Assembly (NCBI GenBank): GCA_021808425.1
Contig: JAKBBS010000134.1
Coordinates: 1 to 9,353 of the forward strand
DNA from: Actinomycetes bacterium
GTDB lineage: Bacteria; Actinomycetota; Acidimicrobiia; Acidimicrobiales; Palsa-688
Direction of reading: 5' to 3'
Length of the DNA: 9,353 nt
The notes under the pieces were generated by a model. That model saw only the letters and a list, made by a program, of their open reading frames with translations. It was not told the origin of the DNA and ran no database searches. The number at the start of each line of letters is the position of its first letter. Position 1 is the stretch's first letter. A program made the position numbers and the translations under genes. Positions 1 through 6,275 of the stretch are shown here, one piece after another.

Positions 1-188
1 TTCCGATCTCCGGCGATTAGGAGTCTGGTCCGGCTTCCGGTCGGGTCGGGGACGGGGCGGCCGCCCCGGGTTCGCCATGCGCCGTCGGTCACGTGGAGTT
101 CTTTGTGGTGGGTGTTGAGGCGGGCCGTCGCGCTCCGGGTCGGGTGGAAGCCTTTTTGGTAGGCCTCGGCGAGGTGACGGTCACGCCT
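1..188 (-). pseudogene. Coding-like fragment without a start codon, running off the left edge
   Basis: Reading the minus strand from 188 to 1 gives an uninterrupted frame beginning HLAEAYQKGFHP at 176 and ending LLIAGDR at the window edge. Most codons end in G or C, as in the real genes here, so it looks like former or present coding sequence. An in-frame TAG lies at 191-189 and no ATG, GTG or TTG follows until GTG at 92-90, which has no clear ribosome-binding site. It could be the remnant of a 5'-truncated or frameshifted gene, or a live gene starting at 92. I do not recognise the protein. It points away from the 379 gene, so this edge may be where the island was joined to other DNA (inference). 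Confidence 0.35.
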
Positions 189-258
189 CTAGCTTCGCAT
201 GAGCGTGAGACAAGCGTTTCGTGCCCACCGACTCTTCTCGTCTCGGTCTCTCGTGCCG

Positions 259-312
259 GCAGCGAAGGTACTGCGGTTGTCGCAAGCAGCGAAGGTACAG
301 CGGTTGTCGCAA
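259..312 (+). repeat. Two tandem 27-bp direct repeats upstream of the 379 gene
   Basis: Copies at 259-285 and 286-312 are directly adjacent and differ at one base (T at 272, A at 299). Each starts GCAGCGAAGGTAC and ends GCGGTTGTCGCAA. A degenerate, shorter third version at 335-357 keeps GCAGCG at its start and TTGTCCCAG at its end. The repeat lies upstream of the inferred promoter of the 379 gene, where an activator or repressor could bind. The unit is a multiple of three, but translating it in the upstream extension of the 379 frame gives sequence unlike the rest of that protein, so I treat it as non-coding. Confidence 0.85.
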
Positions 313-357
313 GCCAGATGGGCGTCCCCGTGTCGCAGCGGATCTGTGTTGTCCCAG
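277..357 (+). promoter_or_regulatory. Four-copy KTGTCSCAR operator-like array
   Basis: Four related 9-mers occur on the same strand: TTGTCGCAA at 277-285 and 304-312, GTGTCGCAG at 330-338 and TTGTCCCAG at 349-357. Start-to-start spacings are 27, 26 and 19 bp. The same word, as GTGTCCCAG, recurs at 1058-1066 and 6245-6253 upstream of the other two plus-strand units. The TTGTC core matches the upstream half of the actinobacterial PafBC-dependent motif (TTGTCRGTG), and two PafBC-like WYL proteins are encoded in this window. Binding by them is an inference. Confidence 0.5.
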
Positions 358-371
358 GCCTCGGCGAGTAT
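349..371 (+). promoter_or_regulatory. Candidate promoter for the 379 gene (possibly leaderless)
   Basis: TTGTCCCAG (349-357), an 8-bp spacer and the hexamer GAGTAT (366-371) have the geometry of TTGTCRGTG-N8-TANNNT. ATG at 379 comes 7 bp after the hexamer, where transcription would be expected to begin, so the message may be leaderless; this fits the weak ribosome-binding site there. The -10 match is imperfect: it lacks the leading T and keeps the A at position 2 and the final AT. It is supported mainly by the equivalent layouts at 1058 and 6245. Confidence 0.4.
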
Positions 372-378
372 CGCAGTC

Positions 379-1035
379 ATGACAGGCGACGATCAACTCG
401 AACCTATTGAAGACCCAAGTGACGTCGCGGCGCTCGACCAGCTCGGCGCAGCTGAGAGGCTCCGCCGTCTTGGGAGCGCAAGACCTTCGTTTCGGGTCCC
501 TGAAGACATGGGCGGCGTCCGCCCGGTCCCCGGGGGCCACCCCGAGCGGCGGGCGTGGGCGGCCGGGCTCAGGCGGCGGGTCGGTTCGGGTTGGCTGGAG
601 GTGCTCGGCGAGCTGAGCGACGCGCTCAACGAGGTCGATCCCCGCTGCAGGATCGTCCGCGCCGGCAAGGACGTCGAGGGTCTGCTAGAAGTGGAGCTCA
701 GCTTGCCGCGGACCGCTGACCCCGTCGAGACGGCCCGGCTCGCCGATGGAGTCCGCTCGGCTGTAAAGGCGGCCCGTCGGCGGAGCGCCACCATCTGCGA
801 GATCACCGGCAGGCCAGGCCAGGCCCTGGTGGCGGCTGGCCGGCCTGTGGTGCTCGACCCTTTGATCGCGCCGGACCGCTTCGCCGTCTTCGCGGCGTCA
901 CCTGAAAGCCCCTCCGACCCGGCGGAGCGTATTCAGTTCCTGGAGGCGCTCCTCCTGGCTCGCACCGAGGTGGCCCAGCGTCTGCTCGACGAGGTTCGCT
1001 GGCTCCGCTCACACGGCTCTTTCCCTGAATACTGA
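379..1035 (+). CDS. Hypothetical protein resembling a zinc-knuckle family with degenerate metal site
   Basis: A 218-aa soluble protein with no signal peptide or membrane segment. The middle part has a GW (residues 71-72) followed by a helix-like stretch and a short beta-rich segment (DVEGLLEVELSLP), then an SATICEITGRPG segment around residues 136-147. The order resembles a small bacterial and phage family that reads GW...KEKFG-LR...S-TCEVCG-PG...TLC-EHA. That recollection is from pattern only. Here only Cys140 of the expected cysteines remains: the second position is Thr, and the C..H pair after it is missing, so metal binding is probably lost. The C-terminus (185-212) is an amphipathic helix-like stretch. 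The frame is open back to 199, but residues encoded by 199-378 are unlike the rest and include the 27-bp repeat, so ATG 379 is chosen. The gene ends 115 bp before the ATPase gene and shares its promoter motif. Function unknown. Confidence 0.82.
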   Translation: MTGDDQLEPIEDPSDVAALDQLGAAERLRRLGSARPSFRVPEDMGGVRPVPGGHPERRAWAAGLRRRVGSGWLEVLGELSDALNEVDPRCRIVRAGKDVEGLLEVELSLPRTADPVETARLADGVRSAVKAARRRSATICEITGRPGQALVAAGRPVVLDPLIAPDRFAVFAASPESPSDPAERIQFLEALLLARTEVAQRLLDEVRWLRSHGSFPEY

Positions 1036-1057
1036 GCGCCCTAGCGGCGACGCCGGT

Positions 1058-1080
1058 GTGTCCCAGGCCGCTGCGACCAT
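1058..1080 (+). promoter_or_regulatory. Candidate promoter for the ATPase-nuclease operon
   Basis: GTGTCCCAG (1058-1066), 8 bp, then GACCAT (1075-1080), the same layout as at 349-371 and 6245-6267. It lies in the gap between the 379 gene and the ATPase gene. The predicted start of transcription near 1087 would leave a leader of about 50-65 bases. The -10-like hexamer is poor on its own; the call rests on the shared word and spacing. TTGACC at 1115-1120 has no suitable -10 partner. Confidence 0.35.
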
Positions 1081-1150
1081 GTCGTTCACGCTGTCGGGTT
1101 CCGCTCGAATGCTGTTGACCCGTTTCCTGTTGTAGATGCTTGGAGTGCTG

Positions 1151-3142
1151 ATGTTGCGCCGCGACACCGAACCCGACGACCTGATCCGCCAGCGGGTAGA
1201 GCTGGCTGTGCTACGTGTGTGGGATCGTTCCTGCAATCGGATTCGCGTCGCCCAGCAAAGCGCGCAAAGCTTACGTCGGGCCCTCGAGAACCGGCCCGAC
1301 GCGGCGCTGATCCGGCGGATCCTGCCCGGCGTGGTGGCCTACTTGCTCGCCGAGGACCCCACGGCGCTGGTCGCCCTGCTACGCCGAGCCGGGATCGAAG
1401 CCGGCGACGACCCCGTTGCAGCGGCACTGGCTTGTCGCGAGCAGCTGCTCCTAGTCGACGACGGCCAGCTGACCGACGCTGTGGCCGAGATACTCTCCGA
1501 GCGGCCCGCCGCTACTCGCGCTGTGCCCGGCGAGGTAGCTTACTCCGCTCGGGAGGACGTCGGCTGGCGTTTGCCGTGGTTGGCGGACGCGACGCGATCC
1601 GGGCTCGCCGCTTTGGCTGAATACCCGCCGGGCGTCGACGGTCGTGGCCGGTTGGCGGCGTTTGTGGGGCCAGCCGGGTCGGGAAAGCAGGAGGCGGCCG
1701 TATGGCTGCTCGGGCGTTGGCGCCGCTACGGTCTACTTGAGGGGATCCGCCCGGTCACCGTGTCCGCGCCGGTGCTGTTCTCCTATCACAACACGTGGCG
1801 GACCCTCAGCGGCCTTCGTCGCGGGCTGGTAGTGGTGACCGGTCTCGCTCAGGCATCCGATGGGGGATACCTTGCGGCACCAGAGGATCTGGCCGGATTG
1901 GTGGAGGCGCTCACCTCGCCGTCGGGGCCGACGTTGCTGCTCGCAGCCCGATCGGCTAGCGAGGTCGTCGGGGTCACCCGGGCCCATCCCGACTTGGCGG
2001 GCTTAACGTCGACCCCGGTACAGTTCCCGCAACTGACACCGACCGATCTAACGCGCGCTGTTGAGAGTCACGGTCGGCGGCTCGTGACCTTTAGCCCTGC
2101 CCCCGATGCCGTTCGCGCTTTCGGCGACGCCCTCGCCGAACTTCAAACCCTCCCGGGGTGGGCCGGCGTCCGTTCCGCGCGGAGGCTTCACGGCGCCGCG
2201 ACTCTTGCCTCCACCAAACGGATGCGAACCGGGGCTAGCGGCCGCTTGGTGCTAGAGGAGGCGGACATTCGCCTCGGGCTGGAAGCGCTCGCACCCCGCC
2301 CCGCCGGTGACGACCTCGACGCCGTGTTGGCGGAGCTGGACGGTTTCACCGCCGCAGAGGGGGCCAAAGAGGCTGTCGCGGACCTGCTCGCCTTACACGC
2401 GGAGAATCGGCGCCGTCATCTGCGAGGGCTGGGGCGCCTCGACACCTCCCGGCATTTGCTGCTCCTCGGGCCGCCCGGGACCGGCAAGACCACCTTCGCC
2501 CGCCTTCTCGGTCGCATCGCCTACGCGGCGGGCTTCTTAAGTCGTCCCGACGTGACCGAAGCCAGCCGCGCCGATCTGATCGCCGGTTACATCGGCCAGA
2601 CAGCCATCCGAACCCGGGCAGTAGTCGACAGCGCCGCCGGCGGTGTCCTTCTCATCGACGAGGCGTACGCGCTGCGGTCGGCCAGCGACGGTGATTTCGC
2701 CGCCGAGGCCCTGGCCGTGCTGGTCGCGGAGATGGAGAACCGCCGGGACAGCCTGCTGGTCATCTTCGCAGGCTACGAGCAACCCACCCTGCGCATGCTC
2801 GACGACAACCCCGGCCTCGCCAGCCGGATCGGATACCACATCAGATTCCCGACCCTGACCCTCGACCAGCGGGTCGCTCTTTTCGTCGCGGAGGCAAAGA
2901 GGCTCGGCTACGAGCCGGACACCGCCGCGCTCGAAGCCGCCCGCCGCCGCCTCGCGCCCGAGATCGGCGCACACGACGATGGCAACGCTCGCAGCGTCCG
3001 CCGGCTGGTCCAGCAAGTCGCAGCCCGCCGGGCCCGCCGCGTCGGCGACCCCACTGGCGGACACGACCCGCGGATTGTTACCGCCGATTTCCCGCCGCCG
3101 GACAGGGACACCGCGAACCACGAGTTGGGGCTCTACCTGTGA
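1151..3142 (+). CDS. Tandem AAA+ ATPase, CbbX/SpoVK type
   Basis: A 663-aa cytoplasmic ATPase, likely a ring-forming remodeller. Residues 1-150 are helical with no recognised domain. Residues 165-385 look like a degenerate AAA module: Walker A GPAGSGK (173-179) is present, but the Walker B position reads LVVVTGL without acidic residues. The C-terminal module (about 390-630) is complete: Walker A GPPGTGKT (440-447), pore-loop region DLIAGYIGQT (475-484), Walker B VLLIDE (499-504), sensor 1 region IFAGYEQ, arginine finger in NPGLASRIGY (Arg559), and sensor 2 GNARSVRR (from 611). This is the CbbX/SpoVK/EccA signature. GGAG at 1142-1145 sits 5 bp before ATG 1151, favouring this start over the in-frame ATG at 1136. 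The stop overlaps the next start by 4 bp (GTGA), so the four genes to 6117 form one operon. CbbX proper activates Rubisco; no Rubisco genes are here, so that name is not applied. The substrate may be a neighbour's product. Confidence 0.95.
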   Translation: MLRRDTEPDDLIRQRVELAVLRVWDRSCNRIRVAQQSAQSLRRALENRPDAALIRRILPGVVAYLLAEDPTALVALLRRAGIEAGDDPVAAALACREQLLLVDDGQLTDAVAEILSERPAATRAVPGEVAYSAREDVGWRLPWLADATRSGLAALAEYPPGVDGRGRLAAFVGPAGSGKQEAAVWLLGRWRRYGLLEGIRPVTVSAPVLFSYHNTWRTLSGLRRGLVVVTGLAQASDGGYLAAPEDLAGLVEALTSPSGPTLLLAARSASEVVGVTRAHPDLAGLTSTPVQFPQLTPTDLTRAVESHGRRLVTFSPAPDAVRAFGDALAELQTLPGWAGVRSARRLHGAATLASTKRMRTGASGRLVLEEADIRLGLEALAPRPAGDDLDAVLAELDGFTAAEGAKEAVADLLALHAENRRRHLRGLGRLDTSRHLLLLGPPGTGKTTFARLLGRIAYAAGFLSRPDVTEASRADLIAGYIGQTAIRTRAVVDSAAGGVLLIDEAYALRSASDGDFAAEALAVLVAEMENRRDSLLVIFAGYEQPTLRMLDDNPGLASRIGYHIRFPTLTLDQRVALFVAEAKRLGYEPDTAALEAARRRLAPEIGAHDDGNARSVRRLVQQVAARRARRVGDPTGGHDPRIVTADFPPPDRDTANHELGLYL

Positions 3143-3690
3143 ACCGGCGGCGCGCTCAACCGGCCGGGTTGCCGCTCCAGCCGCCCAGCCGTGGCGGGGC
3201 AAGCGCCGATATCGAGGCTGGACGGTGGTGGTTCGCTTACGGCTGGGACACCCGCAGCGGTCCGTTGCACCGTATCGTCCCCGAGGCCCGCAGCGCAGGA
3301 GCGGCCTACGCCGAGGGCTGGGCAGCCGCCTTCACCCTCAACGGTGTGACAGCCCGCCGCTGCCGGGCCGGCATCCTGGTCGGCCGGCTTTGGTCCTTGC
3401 CCTCCGCTGCGGCCGCCGATCAGCTGCTGAGCTGCCGGATCCCGAAAGGCCACCTCACCGAGGTAGACGTCTTCGCCGGCCAGTGGCGCTACCGGGCCGC
3501 AATGGCCGTCACTTCGAACCCCGACGACGATGGGCAGGACCCAACCACAACGCTGAGCCGGCCCGGCGGACCTGGCGGACCTGGCGCGCCCGGCGGTCGC
3601 CTGCGGGGGTTGTGGTGTCGGGCTGTGCGGGGCGTGCTGAGTCGCCTGCCCGGACGTCTCGCGCGACGGTCGCGCTGCAGGCCGGAGTGA
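3139..3690 (+). CDS. Hypothetical protein with Gly/Pro linker and basic tail
   Basis: A 183-aa protein that I do not recognise. Residues 24-125 look like a compact globular domain rich in Trp (WWFAYGWD at 30-37, W61, W85, W116), in which 105-124 could be beta strands. A Gly/Pro-rich linker (143-153) follows, then a strongly basic Arg-rich tail (154-183) that could touch nucleic acid or a membrane surface. GTG at 3139 overlaps the ATPase stop by 4 bp (GTGA), and the same overlap recurs at its own end, so it is translationally coupled on both sides. That position suggests a partner or adaptor of the ATPase or nuclease (inference). The linker is encoded by a short GC-rich 9-bp repeat. Confidence 0.78.
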   Translation: MNRRRAQPAGLPLQPPSRGGASADIEAGRWWFAYGWDTRSGPLHRIVPEARSAGAAYAEGWAAAFTLNGVTARRCRAGILVGRLWSLPSAAAADQLLSCRIPKGHLTEVDVFAGQWRYRAAMAVTSNPDDDGQDPTTTLSRPGGPGGPGAPGGRLRGLWCRAVRGVLSRLPGRLARRSRCRPE

Positions 3691-4364
3691 CCTGTAACGC
3701 CACGCGCGGATTTCGTGGAGTCAAGGACGCGAGCTTCGGTGCCGATAGTGGTGCCGTGGGTGCCGACCCTGTCTTTGCCGTGGACCTGGACGGGGTGTGC
3801 GCCGACTACGAGAGCGGGCTGCGGGACTTCGTCGCCACCGCGCGCGGCGTCGACACTTCAGCGCTACCGCCCACTTGCGACTGGGATCCGACCAGGTGGG
3901 GCTGGGGGTTCGCAACCCGCGGCGATTACCTGGAGGCGCACGGTAGGGCGGTGGACGCCGGGCTGTTCGCCCGTCTGCCGGTGATCGACGGAGCCCCGGC
4001 GGCGCTGGGGGCTCTTGCCGCGGGCGGCGCCAGGATCTGCATAGTCACCCACCGGCTGATCCTGCCCGGCCAGCACCGCCGGGTCGGGGCGGACACGCTG
4101 GCGTGGCTGGACTGCCATCGCATCCCTTATTGGGATTTGTGTTTCCTGCGTAATAAGGCGTCTCTCGCCGAGGCCGATTCCACTTTCATCGACGACAGCC
4201 CCGACAACATCTCCGCAATTCGCGCGGCGGGGGGCCGGGCTGTCGTCTTCGACCAGGCCTACAACCGCCACCTGCCCGGCCCACGCTTGAACGGCTGGAA
4301 CCGAGCCGAGTCGCTCCTCGGCGCGTGCGCTTCAGAGACGGCCGATGTCACAGGCCGAGGTTAA
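3687..4364 (+). CDS. HAD-superfamily 5'(3')-deoxyribonucleotidase-like protein
   Basis: Likely a cytoplasmic phosphatase of the NT5C type, which removes phosphate from (deoxy)nucleoside monophosphates. All four HAD motifs are visible when numbered from GTG 3687: motif I DLDGV with nucleophile Asp33 and acid/base Asp35; motif II IVTHR with Thr121; motif III Lys157 in FLRNKASL; motif IV FIDDSPDN with Asp169 and Asp170 for magnesium. The AYNR segment near residue 191 also fits this family. GTG 3687 overlaps the previous stop by 4 bp, as at 3139. The in-frame GTG 3756 would give a 202-aa protein with the nucleophile at residue 10, closer to the family norm, but has no ribosome-binding site; the true start is uncertain. 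The frame stays open far upstream through the preceding gene, which is incidental. It precedes the nuclease gene with a 20-bp overlap. Substrate is inferred from family only. Confidence 0.88.
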   Translation: MTCNATRGFRGVKDASFGADSGAVGADPVFAVDLDGVCADYESGLRDFVATARGVDTSALPPTCDWDPTRWGWGFATRGDYLEAHGRAVDAGLFARLPVIDGAPAALGALAAGGARICIVTHRLILPGQHRRVGADTLAWLDCHRIPYWDLCFLRNKASLAEADSTFIDDSPDNISAIRAAGGRAVVFDQAYNRHLPGPRLNGWNRAESLLGACASETADVTGRG

Positions 4365-6117
4365 GTTCGAGTCCATGTCCGCAGCCCCGCCGGCGCCTGC
4401 CGCCCCCGCCCGGTCGAAGCTCATAGCCTTGGCCGCCTACCCGGCCCGCCAGTGCGCCTACCGGGTGTTCAACGAGGTCACCCTTGCGGCGCCAGAGTGG
4501 AATCCCGATCCCGAACTGCGGGCCCGGTTGGACGGCGGTGTCGCGTTCGAAGCCCAGGTCCGGGCCGCTTTGGCCACCTCTCACGGCGACAACTTTGTCG
4601 ACTATAGCGACGCCGATCTCGCGCCAGGAGACCTGATCGAAGCCACCGTCGAAGCGATGAACCGCGGGGCTTCCGTCGTCGCAGGCGGGCGTCTTCCCGA
4701 CGACCCGGCCGGCAGGCGGACAGGCAAGCCGGACCTCCTCGTGCGCTGCGAAGACCGGTCCGACGGCCGCGCCGGCTACCGGGTGGGCGAGATCAAAGGC
4801 CACACCTTCCTCGCCTGCGGCCATGGAGAGTGGACCGGGTCGCTCAACGCCCCCAGACCCTCGTCGATGAGTTACGACTCCACCACAGCTCTCAAAGCCG
4901 ACCGAGAAGCTGACGTGCTTCAATGCGCCCACTATCAGCGGATGCTCGAAGCTTGCGGTTTCGCGGCCCCCGGCGACCGCTGGACCGCCCTGGTCGGGAC
5001 CGACACGTTAGGCGGCGACGGGACCGTCGGCTGCGTCTGGGTCGACCTCGATTTTCCCAGATTCCGGACGTACTCCGCGTCAGACCCTCGCGGCTGGAAG
5101 GTCCGAAGCGCCATGGTCCGCTACGACCACGAGTTCGGTTTCCGTCTCCGGGTCGCCGACGCCGCCAGCGGCCCGGAATCTGTTGCGCTGATCGAGCCGA
5201 TATGGCAGCCGGAATGCGACCGGTGCCCGTGGATCGAGGTGTGCACACCGGCGCTGGTGCGAGACCCCTCATACGCGGTCGGCCGGCTCGACCGGCGAGA
5301 GTGGACAGCCCTTCGCGCCTGCGGGATCGCTAGCCTCGATGATCTCGCCCGGCTTCACACCACAGCCGGAGGACCGGGTAACTGGGAACACCTCGCCGAC
5401 TACCGGGGCAAGGTCAGCCACCGCACCCAGTGGAGGTCGCGGCTGGCCGGGGCGGCGCACTGCGCCGAGCTCACCCGCAGAAACGTCCGCGTCGAACGCA
5501 CCACCCGCGGGCCGATCGCGGTGCAGCGCGCCGATATCGAGATAGACCTCGACGCCGAGTTCGACCGAGACGCCAACTACAAAGACCAGGTGTTTCTCTG
5601 GGGCGCCCGCCGCCACGACCGCCGAAGCGGCGAGATAACCTTCCGTGCCTTCGCGGACTGGTCCGACCCGACCGCCGGGGAGCTTACCGCCGCGACATTT
5701 TCGATGTGGGACTGGCTCGACCGGCAGGTCGTCGAGGCCGAAGCAACCCAACGCAGCCTCGCCGTCTACCACTACCACGACCCCGAAACCCGACTGCTGC
5801 GCGCTGCGGCCGCTGCGGGACGTATCGATGCCGTCGCGGTCGAAGCGGTGATCGAACGCTGCTTCGTGGACCTGCTGACGCACGTCAGGGCCAACTTCTT
5901 CGGGGTCGACGGACTCGGCTTGAAGAAGATCGCCGCGCACGCGGGGTTCTCCTGGCGCGACGAGGACCCCGGAGGCCTCCAGTGCGTGCAGTGGTTCCGG
6001 GCGTCGCTTTCCGGCGACGCCGCCGCCGAAGCATTACGACAGCGGGTCATCGCCTACAACGCCGACGACCTCGAGGCCACCGCCGTCGTAAGGGACTGGC
6101 TCACGAGTGCGCCATAG
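4345..6117 (+). CDS. TM0106-family RecB/Cas4-like nuclease with RNase H-like exonuclease domain
   Basis: A 590-aa DNA-processing enzyme with two catalytic modules. The N-terminal half is a PD-(D/E)XK nuclease of the RecB/Cas4 kind: GKPDLL with Asp130, GEIK with Glu149 and Lys151, and the QxxxY motif at Gln193-Tyr197. Four cysteines are placed as in Cas4/AddB iron-sulfur nucleases: Cys37 near the N-terminus, then Cys291, Cys294 and Cys300 (CDRCPWIEVC). Residues 315-340 resemble a helix-hairpin-helix-like stretch (LRACGIASLDDLARL). The C-terminal part (about 397-588) is an RNase_H_2 fold (YprB-like) with DAE at 403-405, YHYHD at 475-479 and the terminal YNADD motif at 571-575. The length is usual for the family. 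ATG 4345 has AGAGACGG upstream and overlaps the previous gene by 20 bp; ATG 4375 is an alternative. It is the last gene of the operon. Both active sites look intact. No helicase gene is seen beside it. Confidence 0.94.
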   Translation: MSQAEVKFESMSAAPPAPAAPARSKLIALAAYPARQCAYRVFNEVTLAAPEWNPDPELRARLDGGVAFEAQVRAALATSHGDNFVDYSDADLAPGDLIEATVEAMNRGASVVAGGRLPDDPAGRRTGKPDLLVRCEDRSDGRAGYRVGEIKGHTFLACGHGEWTGSLNAPRPSSMSYDSTTALKADREADVLQCAHYQRMLEACGFAAPGDRWTALVGTDTLGGDGTVGCVWVDLDFPRFRTYSASDPRGWKVRSAMVRYDHEFGFRLRVADAASGPESVALIEPIWQPECDRCPWIEVCTPALVRDPSYAVGRLDRREWTALRACGIASLDDLARLHTTAGGPGNWEHLADYRGKVSHRTQWRSRLAGAAHCAELTRRNVRVERTTRGPIAVQRADIEIDLDAEFDRDANYKDQVFLWGARRHDRRSGEITFRAFADWSDPTAGELTAATFSMWDWLDRQVVEAEATQRSLAVYHYHDPETRLLRAAAAAGRIDAVAVEAVIERCFVDLLTHVRANFFGVDGLGLKKIAAHAGFSWRDEDPGGLQCVQWFRASLSGDAAAEALRQRVIAYNADDLEATAVVRDWLTSAP

Positions 6118-6244
6118 ACACCTGTTAGTCCAGTCGGCGAACGCGGCGCGGCGCAGACCTGCGATCGCCGCAACGCACCGAGCCCCGTGACGGCCAGGAC
6201 TGGATGCTACACGTCGCACTTTTTCGTTGACTCGGTCCCGACGC

Positions 6245-6267
6245 GTGTCCCAGGCGGGTAGTAGTCA
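6245..6267 (+). promoter_or_regulatory. Candidate promoter for the WYL operon
   Basis: GTGTCCCAG (6245-6253), 8 bp, then TAGTCA (6262-6267), followed after 8 bp by ATG 6276. The layout matches the element at 349-371 almost base for base in spacing. If real, transcripts would start at or just before the ATG. A TTGACT at 6227-6232 has no -10 partner at normal distance. If the WYL proteins bind this motif, their operon would be autoregulated (inference). Confidence 0.42.
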
Positions 6268-6275
6268 ATTGCAGG

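Noticed and set aside
199..378. N-terminal extension of the 379 gene to ATG 199
   Set aside because: The extra 60 residues are low in complexity, include the translated 27-bp repeat, and overlap the promoter-like element and operator array.
1115..1138. TTGACC followed by TAGATG as a standard promoter before the ATPase gene
   Set aside because: The spacer is only 12 bp, too short for a normal -35/-10 pair.
3229..3251. GTGTCCCAG on the minus strand (3251-3243) followed after 8 bp by GAACCA
   Set aside because: It lies inside a plus-strand gene and no minus-strand gene follows. It is treated as a chance occurrence and as a caution about the motif's background rate.
2979..3686. Upstream extension of the nucleotidase frame
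   Set aside because: It is open only because of high GC. The HAD domain begins near 3771, and the overlapping ATPase and 183-aa genes account for this DNA.
5269..5940. Long minus-strand frame inside the nuclease gene
   Set aside because: It is a shadow of the coding strand in high-GC DNA; the plus-strand frame has clear catalytic motifs throughout.
6129..6204. Inverted repeat TCCAGTC (6129-6135) and GACTGGA (6198-6204) after the nuclease gene
   Set aside because: The 7-bp arms are 62 bp apart with no T-run, so it is too weak for a terminator or an attachment site.
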